A stretch of DNA of 64,000 bases from Gonatopus flavifemur (GCA_018340375.1 JAFFJZ010000001.1:46616001-46680000); one strand, 5' to 3'; numbered from the stretch's first letter, positions 1-11,052 are shown. Made by a program: numbers and translations. Notes: generated by a model from the letters alone, not told the origin.

Positions 1-1951
1 TCTCCCATTTTTTGATCAACAATACTCATATCACATCCCTTGAAATAGTATTTATACAGAGAACAAAAAATTCCACGCAAGAAAGCTAACATAGATCAAT
101 CACCCTGTTCTGCCTACAATCTTTTCATAAATTCTGAATGATTTCAAAAATCGAAGGAGAAGGAGAGAAGAGAATACTCAATACTCCTCCTCCTATTCCT
201 ATTTTCATTCAAGCGGAATCAAATATATTCTCTTCCAACTTCTCTTAGCACAAACAGTGACATTTTCCTCTTCGACTTGAATCTCTCTGAGATCTTTTCC
301 TGTTGACGTCAGATGAGAACGATCGATTTTGTCCTTTGAAAAGAAACAAAATCGATTATTTTTTTCTTTCATTTCAAAAACCGTATCATTCAATTTATTT
401 TTTCCTCCCAACGTACGAAATAAGAATTAAACAGAAATGGAAAAGCAAACAGCGAAGATAGAATCGATTTATCCAAAACAGATGTGGGAAGAATCGAAAC
501 AAGTTGAATATGACAGAGACGATCAAACCTTATTATTTCGAACGATATACTTTGGAATATTTATTCTCACTTTTCGCGTTGTAATATTATAAGGATACGT
601 ATCCTTTCCTTTCCCTTCACAATATTTTTCGAGCTTTGGATTCTCAAAGGATATGCATCCATGGCTACGGTGACCTCGGAATGCCTTTGAGCGGAATACT
701 TTTGCAGGATCTTGCCATGTGGTATCAGCCAGAGACGCCTTTCCTTCTGTACGGTACGAAGTGGAACGACACATGAGAGACGTCGCGACGCAGCACGAGT
801 TCACCGATCGAAGGACGAAAAGAAAAAAGCACGGAGGTGGAGTAAAGCCCAAACGGGATTACACGCTATGCCTGAATGAGTCTACGAAGTTTTCTCGAGG
901 CGCTCGAGGTGATCACATGAATTCATCCCTCCTATGACATACTCGAGGATCGATATTGGTCACGCATCATAGCGTGAAAATTCTTCACCAACGTGTATCA
1001 TTCGGTGCACGGAAAACGAACTACTATACGCGATGTGGATTCAATACCTTGGCTACCATATTCTCATTAATGCGTTTTGCTGGTTGTACCATCGTTTTCA
1101 GTGGTGGAGTCATGATTATTGAAAGAATGATGACTTATGAAAGAATACAATAAAGTTCCAAGGATTAAGATTAAGGATGAACGAAGAAACCTATTGTCTC
1201 AATATCTGCCTGTATTGGAAATTTCAAAATCACCAGTTGTTTTTCGGGACGGAAGATAGGACAAAATTATGACAATGTCTCACTTCAAGACCCAATATCG
1301 TAATCTCCAGAAAAAAATCCGCCAATTTATGGGCACAAAGCTTCCTCGTTTCTGAAAACATTGTCAAATATTGCAGAAACATTGTTTCTACATCTCTCAA
1401 CCAATTGACACGAAGCTCGTATGGACCCACTATGAATTCATGACTAAAACGTGGTACGAGTTCCTTTGCAATCAGATACCAAGGAACATAGATATACACG
1501 GTGAGAGAATCACAATGTTCGATGAAATATCTCCTTCCCTTCTCCCGTGCTTCTGTGAGCATGAAATTAAAACTTATATGGGATCACTATTGACACGTCA
1601 TATAACTGTGGTAAAAATTTCATAAGGATCGGATGATAGGAACAGAAGATATCCGCATAATAGCGGCATTCACGAAATTTTCACATTTTCTGTGGAAATT
1701 TATGGCTTACTGTTTCTTTCCCTCAATTTTAATTCGCCTGAAATTCATATCGTACAATGAACACCTATGCTGAAAGTTCCATGGCATTCGGTTGATACGG
1801 ACATAGAGGAGGCATGCTTCTAAAATATTGTCAAATAATAGAAATCGCAGAATTAGTTTCACTGTATTCGGATAACAGGGAGTGAAGATACTCGCGTTTG
1901 CAAAACTGATTAATTTTTGTCACATTTGCTCTTCTCCGTCAAGTTCTTGCA
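1..1951. other. AT-rich DNA, no gene recognised
   Basis: I see no coding signal or repeat structure that I can name. Around 690-930 the composition is richer in G and C than the surroundings, with several CpG. The short open frames here have no recognisable protein features. Confidence 0.5.
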
Positions 1952-2206
1952 CACGGAGAAAAAGAAATTTTTGAAAATTACATTTCTACCAAATTGGCGG
2001 GATATGAGAAAATATCACTGTTATTGATAGACAGTGTAGTAAGAAATGAATGATCAACAGAATATTCTCCAGTACGAGCGTGTAAACTCCTGCATGATGG
2101 ATTAAATATTTTTACTACACTTCTATATTAATAACAGTGATATTCTCTCTTATCCTGCCAATTCAGTTGGAATGGAGTAATTTGTAAAACTTTATTTTTC
2201 TCCGTG
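1952..2206. mobile_element. Miniature inverted-repeat element, CACGGAGAAAAA ends
   Basis: The stretch starts with CACGGAGAAAAAG and ends with TTTTTCTCCGTG. An inner inverted repeat pairs about 1989-2025 (CCAAATTGGCGGGATATGAG) with about 2130-2170. The flanks are CA on the left and TG on the right, so a target duplication is not preserved. There is no coding capacity. It is one member of the CACGGAG-ended class seen throughout the window. Confidence 0.7.
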
Positions 2207-2439
2207 TGGGCACGCATCGAGCTGAAACAAATATGGCACCATCATCTACCTTGCCTTCAACTGTGATAAAAATTTCATGACGATTGGATAATTCAAACGG
2301 AAAATATCCGCGTTCGTGTAAATGTTGACATACAGACGCCAGACAGACAGACAAACATCGGACACGAAACCAAAATTTTCCTCCAAGTTTTGGGGAGTCT
2401 TTTGGTGTGAGTAATTTTGACTTTGGAGGAAAACAAATT

Positions 2440-3010
2440 TTCAGGTCTTCACAACAATCACTAAGTGTATTATATACAGAATAATATTGAATCTTTGTAA
2501 TAATCTGACTGAAATTTCACTGCCACAACTAACTGGATTGCTAAGAGAGCAGCGTGATTCACTGAAACAGTGAATTTTTCGTTATTATATACAGAATATC
2601 AAACAAATTTTGCTGAAGGAGTCAACATTTTTCGCCCTCGCATTTAAAAAATCGCTGCCTTAGCTAAAAAAAATTGCTGTCACAGCGAAAAATTTGTTAC
2701 TCCAGCAAAAGATGCCCAACGAAATCAGATGTCGCTGTCACAGTAAATTTTTTTCCTTCGTGCGGCTTTGGAATGAAAAGCTCTGCAGTACTGAAACTGT
2801 ACCACGTGGCAATTAAAAATCAACACAGAGAGGAAAAATTTGTAGTTTGTAGGAGGTATTATACATAGAGTAGCAAATTTTTTTTCTAGCCTGGCTCAAA
2901 ACTTTTTGCTACAGTTGACTGGATTGCTGAAAGAGCAACATTATTAACTAACCCAGCAAATCTGTCACTAGAGTAGCAAAACACTTCAGCGTTAACCAAA
3001 TTTGATCTGT
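2440..3010. repeat. Fragments of the TTTGCTG/CAGCAAA word family
   Basis: The words TTGCTG, CAGCAAA and GGATTGCT recur in both orientations, together with the marker TATTCTGTATATAATA or its complement. The same marker and words occur in the complete element at 36814-37051 and in fragments at 4180-4457 and 28820-29000. At least two copies, in opposite orientation, seem to be joined here. Clear outer ends are not visible. Confidence 0.5.
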
Positions 3011-3207
3011 TGTGTGGTGATTGGTTATCGAAGAATTCTATCAACGCTAGTGGACGAAACGTAAATCATATCCCACCTGTCTGATCATCTGAAATCTGAC
3101 TCCTGAAAGATAAGCTGTAAGATGAGGAATGAGTGCTTAAATTGGAAGAACATATAAACCTATGCTGGGTGATCTCTTAATTTTGATTTTACATGAATCA
3201 ATGCTGT

Positions 3208-3392
3208 GACAATCTCTAGTGGAAATGCTCTAGTAATCGACGAGTTTTGTAACGTTCAACTAGTCAAAAACTAGACGCTTGCAAATGCCTCGTAAGGTCC
3301 CGGTGAGGTTCTCGCAAGTCTGTAGTTTCTGGCTAGTTGAGCGTTATAAAACTCGTCAATCACTGGAACATTTCTACTTGGGATACCATCAC
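3208..3392. repeat. Imperfect hairpin element, about 185 bp
   Basis: The arms carry CGACGAGTTTTGTAACG near 3239 and its near complement CGTTATAAAACTCGTC near 3343, and continue outward to CTAGTGGAAATG and CATTTCTACTTGG. The loop lies near 3290-3310. There is no coding capacity. This is likely a miniature transposable element of unknown family. Confidence 0.55.
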
Positions 3393-3533
3393 ATTGTTGT
3401 CCAAATGATGTGGTCTCTAGTAAAAAGTACCAACCAACTCACCGCGGTCTATTTACTATCACAACAGTCTTGTTGGACGCGAACGCGATTTATTCAGCTA
3501 CTATATGTACAGAATAGTAAACAAGATTTGTAC

Positions 3534-4164
3534 ACGGAGAAAAATGAATCCGCAGTGACAGCAAAAACTTGTGTGCTGAGTGCATTGCGCTACTGCAGCT
3601 ATCATTGTAGTTATATGTACTAACATAGCTTTTGTGCACCAACAAAAAATGATCGCAGAAGAAATGTTGATAGTGGAGCGATTTTTGTGGCTGTAGTACA
3701 TACCCAAAGAGAATAAGATGGCCGCTAAACATTCAATGTGAATTCAATGAACATTTGACAAATGCATAGACATTTTAAGGTTCAAGCAAATGTTCAACAA
3801 CCCTAATAACGAAATATTCGACCTCTAGAATAATTATTTGTTTACATGCAGTTTTGCAAAATTAAATTTGAAACATTCCGCTGAAGCTATATGTATTATT
3901 AGAACAAGAAAAATTCAATCGGTAGGGTGGTTCAAGCGCTAGCAGCTTGAGTTAGTAACCGAAAGATTGCGGAATCGACCCTCCCCTATCCAATGAATTT
4001 TTTTTCACTCGGTTGGTTGTCCTTTTAGCGATTCCTTCAAACTAGTACAGCGAAACACTGATTGAAAAGAAAAATCGCTATCATAGCTATTCTTCTCGCT
4101 ATCCAAATATTAACCACGAAAATTAGCTATGGCAGCTAATTTTTAGGGAATCATTTTTTTACGT
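3534..4164. mobile_element. Degenerate CACGGAG-ended element with TAGCTAT words
   Basis: The left end reads CACGGAGAAAAATG and the probable right end is TTTTTTTACGTG. Between them the words GCTATCATAGCTA, AGCTATGGCAGCTA and related palindromes recur. A separate 70-bp tRNA-like insertion sits at 3921-3992. The right end is diverged, so the boundary is uncertain. Confidence 0.4.
3921..3992 (+). repeat. Possible tRNA-derived SINE-like fragment
   Basis: A segment beginning GGTAGGGTGGTTCAAG has an A-box-like TGGTTCAAGCGCTAGCAGC and a B-box-like GGAATCGACCC about 40 bases later, ending in CCTATCC, which could pair with the start. It lacks a clean acceptor stem and a good B box (GGTTCGANNC), so it is not a functional tRNA gene. 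The flanking AAAAATTCA / TGAATTTTT repeats could instead be short terminal inverted repeats. Confidence 0.25.
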
Positions 4165-4179
4165 GTAGTCCATTTGCTA

Positions 4180-4457
4180 GTGCGAGAAAAAATTCGCTGT
4201 TCGAATGATTCATGTTTCTCTCTCAGGAAGAAATTTCTCCCACTCGAAATTGGGCTATCCAAACCCCTGATTGGGCCCAGACCACTCCAACTTAGGCTCA
4301 AATAGGACCTCGAATGAGCTGATTCCCATTTCTACTCTGATCTCGGCAATACAGTTAGCTGCGGCAATGAACTTTCATTATAGTTGGATTAAATTTTGGT
4401 ACTTTGTATATAATACCTCGATTTGCTGCTTCAGCATATTTTATTTCTTCTTATAGG
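4180..4457. repeat. Degenerate copy of the TTTGCTG word element
   Basis: The left part (GAGAAAAAATTCGCTG) and the right part (TATATAATACCTCGATTTGC followed by TTCAGCA) match the two ends of the element at 36814-37051. The middle is unrelated. I read it as an old, diverged or internally replaced copy. Confidence 0.5.
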
Positions 4458-5583
4458 TCGGTACTAACGCAGTTTCGCTTTCCAAAACCAATACCGTCTG
4501 TACTTCGTCAAACAGTTGGTGTCAGTTCAAGCACATTAATAGCTCTGAATAAAAACAGTTGTTTTTTCTGAAGTCTAGTATTTTCTACTTTGGATATTGG
4601 AATTTTTTGAGAGGTGAAATTTAGCGCACAGCACATGAGTAGCTGGATTACATATGCGTATAAACAACAAAAATACGATTCAAGAGAACGAAATTTTTAT
4701 AAAATCAATCAATATTTTGAGAACAAATCTGCGGTCAACTACAAGAAAGTGAGAAAAAATCATAATTCATTCCATGAACCAGATAATATACGTAATCCCA
4801 CTTCAGCGCATCCCAAAGTGAATTTGATATGTCCTCTTCGAGACTCCAAAATAGCGGATTTTTACATTTCCCACACTAATTCTAATATAGGATCAAAGTG
4901 GCGATTCCGGTAGTGGAATTTCAAACAGAATGCATCATGTGAACGCCTAAAGCATTATTAGAGTTCACAAACTTGAATTTGAACTCCCAAAATCGCTATT
5001 ACGTTGAAACACTGTTTCATAACGCCATAAAGACCCACTACTTTGATGGGAAACGAAATAAAATACAGAACCTAAAATGATCAGTGCTGAAAAGCGGATT
5101 AAAAATTTCCCTCTTATTCTCCTGATGCCTGAGACATTCGAAAATTCTCCGAAGATTTTTCCACGGCAAAAACTTCCTACCAATTCAGAGATTCCACTAA
5201 CTTCTATACTATATCCGTACATATGCAAGTTACATAACATCAAGTTTGAACATACATCACTGCGCACAGAATGAATATGCTTTACATGAAATTCTTCTCA
5301 CATAAAAATATCCTGTGTAAATTTTCGCTCCAAGCATGAAATATGCAAAAAGTGCATATTTCACAAAAGTTTTTTTGGTTAATTTACCTATAAAATGTGA
5401 GAACGTGCGCGGTACGTTTCACGTGTTCGCTTCAGAAATATCATCAGAATTGATAGCCATATTTTTGAACAAAACAGCAGAGTATAATAATAAAAACAGA
5501 GATTTTTACAAATACGAGAAAATGAAGGTTGAATTTTCAAAAAATCAACGGTTCTTCAATTCTAATTAATCAAGAGTTATATA
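4458..5583. other. AT-rich DNA, nothing recognised
   Basis: No gene or repeat structure is visible. The frames of 60-100 codons present on both strands have no recognisable domains. Confidence 0.5.
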
Positions 5584-5960
5584 CAGGGCGTCCCATTTGA
5601 AACAGGACAGCTGAATAACTCTTCAGGGAATGGAGGGGGAAAAAAATTGTTCAGATAAAAGTTGTAGGGTTCGAAGGGGGCCATAAGATGGTGACCTTGA
5701 ATTTGACCTTGAAGTCAATTTTGAGCATAATTGATGGTCAAAGTATGTTTTTTCAAATGGAAAACCCTACGTTCGACCTCAGAAATGGAAAGAGCGGAAG
5801 ATTTTACGTCCGAATATGTTGACATATCAGGTCATTTAGAGGTCATTTGAAGGTCAAAAAACCATTTTCTATGGATTTTCACGGAAAAGCCTCCAACGAG
5901 TTGTTCCTCTGACCAAAGTTATTAAAGTTAAAGTGAAACCCCACGTTTCGACCTCGAATT
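5584..5960 (+). repeat. Left terminal inverted repeat of the DD41D element
   Basis: This arm matches the complement of 7242-7619 with about a dozen mismatches. It contains two copies of TGACCTTGA (5692-5700 and 5704-5712) and further AGGTCA-type half-sites near 5829-5855. These are the complement of TCAAGGTCA, the known binding consensus of FTZ-F1/SF-1-class nuclear receptors. Whether they are bound is unknown. Confidence 0.85.
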
Positions 5961-6060
5961 GAAAGTAAACAGAACTAACCTTCAGAGTTTATTCTTCATA
6001 TCAGTACGAAAATGATCATTAAGAAGTTTTCATCGTTTACGGTGTAAGTGCGGGTTCAAA

Positions 6061-7122
6061 ATGGTTTATTCACCTAACGAATGTGTTGATATTTTAATGA
6101 TCTTGGGTGAGTGTCGCGGAGTGTATCAAAGAGCGTCACGATTGTACAGAGAGCGGTTTGAAGATCGGCAGCATCATCCTTCTCCAGAAGTCATTCGCCA
6201 AGTTGAAAGAAATTGTCGACAAGGAAGGATTGGTCAACGCCGAAACAATCAAGGTTTCAACTTTAACGACCCTCGATGCGTTGCCGTTTTAGCAATAATA
6301 CACATGAATCCTCATGTTAGTTTACGTGATATTGAACGCGATTTGGGTATTCCACGCAGTACGGCACACAGAATTCTACAAGCTGCTCAATATCATCCGT
6401 ACCACATCACACTGACCCAAGAATTATCTCAACAAGATATGCAGAATCGGGTTAAGTTTTGCCATTGGGCTTTACAGAGGGTGAACGAAGCGCCCGATTT
6501 CTTTCGATACGTTCTTTTCAGTGATGAATCAACGTTTCAAAGTACTGGCTTGTTAAATCGTCACAATAGCCACTATTGGTCAGCGCAAAACCCGCACTGG
6601 ACTCAACAAGTTGATCATCAGCATCGGTGGAGTATAAATGTTTGGTGTGGAATTCTAGACAATCAAGTTATCGGGCCGTATTTTTTTGATGGAACTGTTA
6701 ACGGTCCTAATTATCTACAGTTCTTACAGAATGAATTACCAGTTCTCATGGAAGATGTGACATTAGCAACTAGGCAAAGGATGTGGTATCAGCAAGACGG
6801 TGCACCACCACACTTTGCTCGATGTGTGAGGGATTATCTAAATATCCTTTTCCCCAATCGTTGGATTGGTCGAGGTGGATTTGTACCGTGGCCGGCAAGA
6901 TCTCCTGATCTGACCCCTCTAGATTTTGATTTGAGGGGTTACGTAAAAAATGTCGTTTATACCAACCGACCAACAACACATATGGATCTACAACAACGCA
7001 TCGGATACGCAATTGCGAATATTCGTGCAGAAGTTTTTCAGTCTGTTCTTAGAAACTTTCGACGCCGGCTGGAGTTATGTATTGAAGTAAATGGCGGTCA
7101 ATTCGAACATTTCCTGCAATAA
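6061..7122 (+). CDS. Transposase, Tc1/mariner superfamily, DD41D catalytic triad
   Basis: The 353-residue frame lies between the two inverted repeats and would cut and reinsert the element at TA. Residues about 1-110 hold helix-turn-helix DNA-binding segments (for example VSLRDIERDLGIPRSTAHRI at 86-105). The catalytic core follows: Asp155 in LFSDESTF, Asp246 in YQQDGAPPHF, and Asp288 in SPDLTPLDF. There are 41 residues between the second and third Asp, so this is neither the mariner DD34D nor the Tc1 DD34E spacing. The C terminus (CIEVNGGQFEHFL) is typical of related insect transposases. After Asp288 the sequence reads DFDLRGY, where relatives often have DFFLWGY, so two substitutions may weaken activity. 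The ATG at 6061 gives a full-length N terminus. Confidence 0.9.
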   Translation: MVYSPNECVDILMILGECRGVYQRASRLYRERFEDRQHHPSPEVIRQVERNCRQGRIGQRRNNQGFNFNDPRCVAVLAIIHMNPHVSLRDIERDLGIPRSTAHRILQAAQYHPYHITLTQELSQQDMQNRVKFCHWALQRVNEAPDFFRYVLFSDESTFQSTGLLNRHNSHYWSAQNPHWTQQVDHQHRWSINVWCGILDNQVIGPYFFDGTVNGPNYLQFLQNELPVLMEDVTLATRQRMWYQQDGAPPHFARCVRDYLNILFPNRWIGRGGFVPWPARSPDLTPLDFDLRGYVKNVVYTNRPTTHMDLQQRIGYAIANIRAEVFQSVLRNFRRRLELCIEVNGGQFEHFLQ

Positions 7123-7241
7123 GTGTGTCTTACCCGTCAACGGATTTGTGCCATCTGTAATTATAAAACGACGAACTGGAAAAATAAATAATTTTTTAAT
7201 TATTGTTTCAAATTTGGCATTCATTATCGTTCTCAAGGTCG

Positions 7242-7619
7242 AATTCAAGGTCGAAACGTGGGGTTTCACTTTAACTTTGATAACTTTGGTCAGAGAAACA
7301 ACTCGTTGGAGGCTTCTCCGTGAAAATCCATAGAAAACGGTTTTTTGACCTTCAAATGACCTCTAAATGACCTGATATGTTAACATATTCGGACGTAAAA
7401 TGTTCCGCCCTTTCCATTTCTGAGGTCGAACGTAGGGTTTTCCATTTGCAAAAAACATACTTTGACCATCAATTATGCTCAAAATTGACCTCAAGGTCAA
7501 ATTCAAGGTCACCATCTTATGGCCCCCTTCGAACCCTACAACTTTTACCCGAACAATTTTTCTCCCCCTCCATTCCCTGAAGAGTTATTCAGCTGTCCTG
7601 TTTCAAATGGGACGCCCTG
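7242..7619 (+). repeat. Right terminal inverted repeat of the DD41D element
   Basis: The arm is the inverse of 5584-5960. It carries exact TCAAGGTCA at 7491-7499 and 7503-7511, a variant TCAAGGTCG at 7244-7252, and TGACCT half-sites near 7346-7372. The inner boundary is where the match to the left arm stops. Confidence 0.85.
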
Positions 7620-7621
7620 TA

Positions 7622-8135
7622 TGTATGTATAATATATAGGATATTTCTCCTAGTGAAATTCGAATTAACTAAATTATATTGCAAGGTCGAATGCGACGGA
7701 ACTAATGCGATAATTGCGTCAACTACAGTTAATTGCGCAAACCACGATAGAATTAGATAAACGCAAGCGGCGTAGAATATCAAGAGAAATTGTTTGTCCC
7801 GGATATCCTTTCTTTGTCACAGATGTATATTCTTTGATAATACGTGCAATGATTTGGACAGAATTCCACGTTTGCTGTTCACAAACTATACCTCCTATAT
7901 TGAACCCACTTGTAAAGAATACAGGAAAATTCCAATTATTTTTTTTACAGTGTGGACCTAAAGGGATAGATTTCACCTCCTGGTAGTGTTAAAAGAGCAG
8001 AAATATTAAAGGCTGCCAACCATTTGCATGTTGCAACTATTATCACTATTGTTGATCACAAATACGTTAGATAATTCCAACCTAATTCAAATAAGAATCG
8101 TTCAATGAAAGTCTCTGAATTCATAAATAAAGGTA
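7622..8135. other. AT-rich DNA, nothing recognised
   Basis: No gene or repeat structure is visible between the DD41D element and the next miniature element. Confidence 0.5.
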
Positions 8136-8535
8136 CACCGTACAAAATTTGTATGGAAAACTTCACATAAATGTTCGGAAGTAATCAACACATTCACGCG
8201 TTAGGAATTCTCCAGATGTTACCAGAAATTTACTGGAAAATGGCAATGAAAATCCCTTAGAGTTGAGAATTTTCCGTCAATCTTGGTGCAAATAAAGTGT
8301 CAACAATGCAACAGAGTGCTACGGAAATTGAATGCGAATGTATACCGAGAGGAAATTCGCGTATCGTGGAGTGTGAAATTACACTCCCTCACAAGAACGT
8401 ACATCAAATTTTTACCAGGGAAATTCATGGCAAATTTTACACACATGTACCGGAAATTGATTTTTGAAACATCGGAATCGGAATTTTGATCGGAATGCTG
8501 CGTATAGAAAAATTCCGATTATTCTTTTTAATGTA
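8136..8535. mobile_element. Diverged CACTG-ended miniature element (GGAATTTTCC word family)
   Basis: The left end (CACCGTACAAAATTTGTATG) and the segment CTTCACATAAATGTTCGGAA match the family seen at 31754-32819, 33405-33656 and 43382-43630. The right part carries ACCGGAAATTGATTT and AAATTCCGATTATT, as in the other members, but the last bases (TTTTTAATG) are diverged. Core words are GGAATT, GGAAATT and their complements. Confidence 0.6.
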
Positions 8536-8776
8536 GTTGTGGATGTGGTCGAATTTTTTCCTCAAAATATCATTCGAAAGGTAGAAAAGATACGTAACGC
8601 TCGGAACAGCATCGTCTCCTAATTCCTACCTCTTCCCAATCCTGACCTGGAATTTTGAATCAAACTATGTACAGTATGATTCACTTTCCAGACATTTGAT
8701 GGAATCAAGGTAAAATATCCAGGATGCAGACAATCCGGCAATCGATAAACTTAGACCCAACAAGCGAACAATTATG
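8536..8776. other. Short spacer, nothing recognised
   Basis: AT-rich sequence between two miniature elements. Confidence 0.4.
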
Positions 8777-8973
8777 CCCTGCTTCTTAAATCCGATTAAA
8801 ACTTATTAACTCGTCAATCAGTATGAATCAGATTTTTGTCCAGGAATTTTCCTATTCGATCTTATTCACATCTAATTGGTTTGAATAAGATCGGATAGGA
8901 AAATTCCTGGACAAAAATCTGATCCATACTGATTGACCAGTTCATAAGTTTGAATCGGATTTTTTAAGCAGGG
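8777..8973. mobile_element. CCCTGCTT-ended palindromic miniature element, TG duplication
   Basis: The element is a near-complete palindrome. It starts CCCTGCTTCTTAAATCCGAT and ends with AATCGGATTTTTTAAGCAGGG in inverse. The arms continue through TCAGTATGAATCAGATTTTT and CAGGAATTTTCCTATTCGAT with a loop near 8868. The dinucleotide TG flanks both sides (8775-8776 and 8974-8975). A second member with the same ends is at 59944-60040. Confidence 0.85.
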
Positions 8974-8975
8974 TG

Positions 8976-9300
8976 GACACGTTTCGACATTCAACGGAAA
9001 ATCTGAGAAAATAATCGCGGGCCACGGTCGAATGTTTGTAAGAGAATTGCATGGGAAAAATATTCGAATTACTATAGTTGGTATCGTAGCTAAATTTCAA
9101 ACATCACAACAAAAACTTCAACCACTCAACAAAATAGAGTCATTAAAGGTGATTTAGTTAGGAGAGCTGAATTGATTTTTTGTTACACCCGAAACCCAAT
9201 CATATCAACTAATGTAATTGCTATTAGTCTGAGAACTGTATTTTGGCAGTGAATGAACTTCAATTTGTTATAAAACAGCTAGGAAGGATAAATGCCCTTA
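8976..9300. other. AT-rich spacer, nothing recognised
   Basis: No gene or repeat structure is visible. Confidence 0.4.
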
Positions 9301-9774
9301 GGGGCCGTCCATAAACTACGTAGCCCTATTCTTGCGACTTTTTGACCTCCCCCCTCCCCCCATGTGGCTCTACCGTGGCTTTCCTCTGAACCCTCCCCCT
9401 CCTCCTCTCGGCAACGTAGTTTCTCACGTTCAACCAAATTAATTTCAATGCAAAGAATTTTTATTCAAAATATGACCCCAATAAAATTTTCATTAACTGA
9501 AATGAAATATTTATTCCATTGAAATAAAATTTCTCTCATTCCAAATGAAATTTACTTGAATCAAGTGGAATCTTATTTGATCAAATCAAATATCTATTCG
9601 GTTTATATTCAAGTGGATCATTTTCCTGGATGTTCATATAAAATTTTCTCCCAAGTAGAAGATAAATAAAAAACCACGTAGCTTGAAGTCAAATCCCCAC
9701 CCCCCATGTAGCCCACCGTAGCATTTCATCTTACCCCTCTCCTTTTATGGGCCACGTAGTTTATGAACGACCCC
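9301..9774. mobile_element. GGGGCCGTCCATAAACTACGT miniature element
   Basis: The ends GGGGCCGTCCATAAACTACG and GTAGTTTATGAACGACCCC are inverted copies with two or three mismatches. The flanks are TTA on the left and TCA on the right, possibly an eroded 3-bp duplication of the PIF/Harbinger kind. Interior segments also mirror each other (CCACCCCCCATG / CCCCCCATGTAG). Elements with such ends are common in animal genomes. Confidence 0.7.
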
Positions 9775-9954
9775 TCATCGCGATGTTAAATGATAATGAC
9801 AATCAAATCTAACTTCTTATGGAAGAAAAAAGTTGCATTCGTCAATGCAGATCCCAGTGGATCTTCCATAATCGTGATGTATCAATTATCGTCAGCCAAT
9901 TTAATCTTTCACGCGAGAAATTTACCAGATGTGCAAAGCTTTCCAGTGAACATT
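9775..9954. other. Left flank of the 1.9-kb element, ending in its target duplication
   Basis: No gene is visible. The last ten bases, AGTGAACATT at 9945-9954, are repeated at 11835-11844 on the far side of the element. Confidence 0.6.
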
Positions 9955-10092
9955 AGGGTGGTCCTTATTCGTGTGGAAAAAATTTGTTCTAACTTTTTTT
10001 GGATGCCACCCCTTAGAGTGTTTCTCTCCCATGAAAAAATGATGTCAGCGAAACCCGACTCAATCAGAAAAATCCGTAATATGCCAATGTTG

Positions 10093-10373
10093 ACAACAGG
10101 TGCAGTACAGTGCTAGTATTGGGTCTCCAACACTTGGTCAACACGTACGGGATCAGTACTGGATACATAAAAATACAGTAATATGCCTGTACTGATAAAC
10201 CAGTACTAAGAACTTAATACCGGCCAGGTACTAACCCAGTACTGGTCCTGCACTGATTGCGAATAATGGCATCAGTACTCAATCCCCAGTACTGAAAAGC
10301 GTTATCATTCCAGACAAATGCCAGTACCCTGCCAGTCTTGTAGCTAGTACTGATGCAGTACTGCGCCTGTTGT
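10093..10373. mobile_element. Nested element with CAGTACTG palindrome core
   Basis: The ends ACAACAGGTGCAGTAC and GTACTGCGCCTGTTGT are inverted. The core repeats the palindrome CAGTACTG and one-base variants (for example AGTACTGG, CCAGTACT, CAGTAC) about a dozen times on both strands. No coding capacity. It lies inside the 1,880-bp transposon. Confidence 0.75.
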
Positions 10374-10575
10374 AAATTTCTGGTTGGGGAGTTCTTTGTG
10401 ATAACTTTAACCCGTGCCACCGAGAGTTCAAAGGTACAGAGAAGAATTCGTGCTGTATTTTGTATTTAGAATAAAAACCAAACATTATTACAATTCTATA
10501 AAGTGTATAAATATGTAAGTGATGTTATTAGGATATCAATTATTCAATCTAATAACATACCAAATTTTGTATTGT

Positions 10576-10779
10576 TCAACACAGCATTCGCTTCTTACAA
10601 TCTGGATATCGTTTTCTATAAGCGGAAACAACTTGCAAAATGAACTGTTTCTGGTGTTCCTGTGTGTCCAGTTGGTCATTATATTCTCCAATTAGTTTCA
10701 CTCCTCTCTCTGCCGCGTCATTCGTTACCCTAATGACTTCAATGATTGTTTTCCCTTCTTGATAAATCTCGATATTATT
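10576..10779 (-). pseudogene. C-terminal transposase-like fragment
   Basis: An open minus-strand frame of 67 residues ends at a TGA (10576-10578) and is preceded by a stop at 10780-10782. It contains VTNDAAERGVKLIGEY followed by KQFILQVV and RKRYPDCKK. The composition and phasing look like a real protein tail, with a conserved-looking Asn-Asp-x-Ala-Glu-Arg-Gly cluster. I believe similar tails occur in uncharacterised insect transposon proteins, but cannot confirm this here. The Glu could be the last catalytic residue of a DDE transposase. It lies inside the 1.9-kb element and is disrupted upstream by a nested insertion. Confidence 0.5.
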
Positions 10780-10796
10780 TCATTTCGAGGGTTCTT

Positions 10797-11039
10797 CACG
10801 GAGAGAAGTATACAGTAACGGTTACTATGAAGAATAGTAATTTGGTGACAGATATTTCAAAATTGTAATAAGTGCCATGCGAAATCGAATTGAGTACGAT
10901 AAACTGTTTACGTTGCCATGGAAACAATAGATTAACATCGTAATGATCACCAAATCGCGAGCCATCACTCATTCCCTATTCTGAAGTCGCAGTGAGAACT
11001 AAGGCAAATGGTAATCAATCCCATATACTTTTCTCCGTG
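10797..11039. mobile_element. Nested CACGGAG-ended element, TT duplication
   Basis: It begins CACGGAGAGAAGTATACAG and ends ATATACTTTTCTCCGTG. TT flanks both sides (10795-10796 and 11040-11041). The words GTAACGGTTACTAT and ATGGTAATCAAT recur as partial palindromes. The first 90 bases match 28586-28676. It interrupts the transposase remnant. Confidence 0.75.
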
Positions 11040-11052
11040 TTCATTCAAAAAT

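Larger units (their letters stand above)
5584..7619 (+). mobile_element. Complete Tc1/mariner-superfamily element (DD41D type)
   Basis: The 2,036-bp element begins CAGGGCGTCCCATTTG and ends with its inverse, and is flanked by TA on both sides (5582-5583 and 7620-7621), the target site of this superfamily. The terminal inverted repeats are unusually long, about 377 bp each, and differ at only about a dozen positions by eye. Between them lies one uninterrupted transposase frame at 6061-7122. Intact ends, an intact frame and near-identical arms suggest a recent insertion that may still be able to move. It is the only apparently autonomous element in the window. Confidence 0.9.

Noticed and set aside
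3921..3992. tRNA gene
   Set aside because: A and B box resemblance is partial and the acceptor stem does not pair properly; recorded only as a possible SINE-like fragment.
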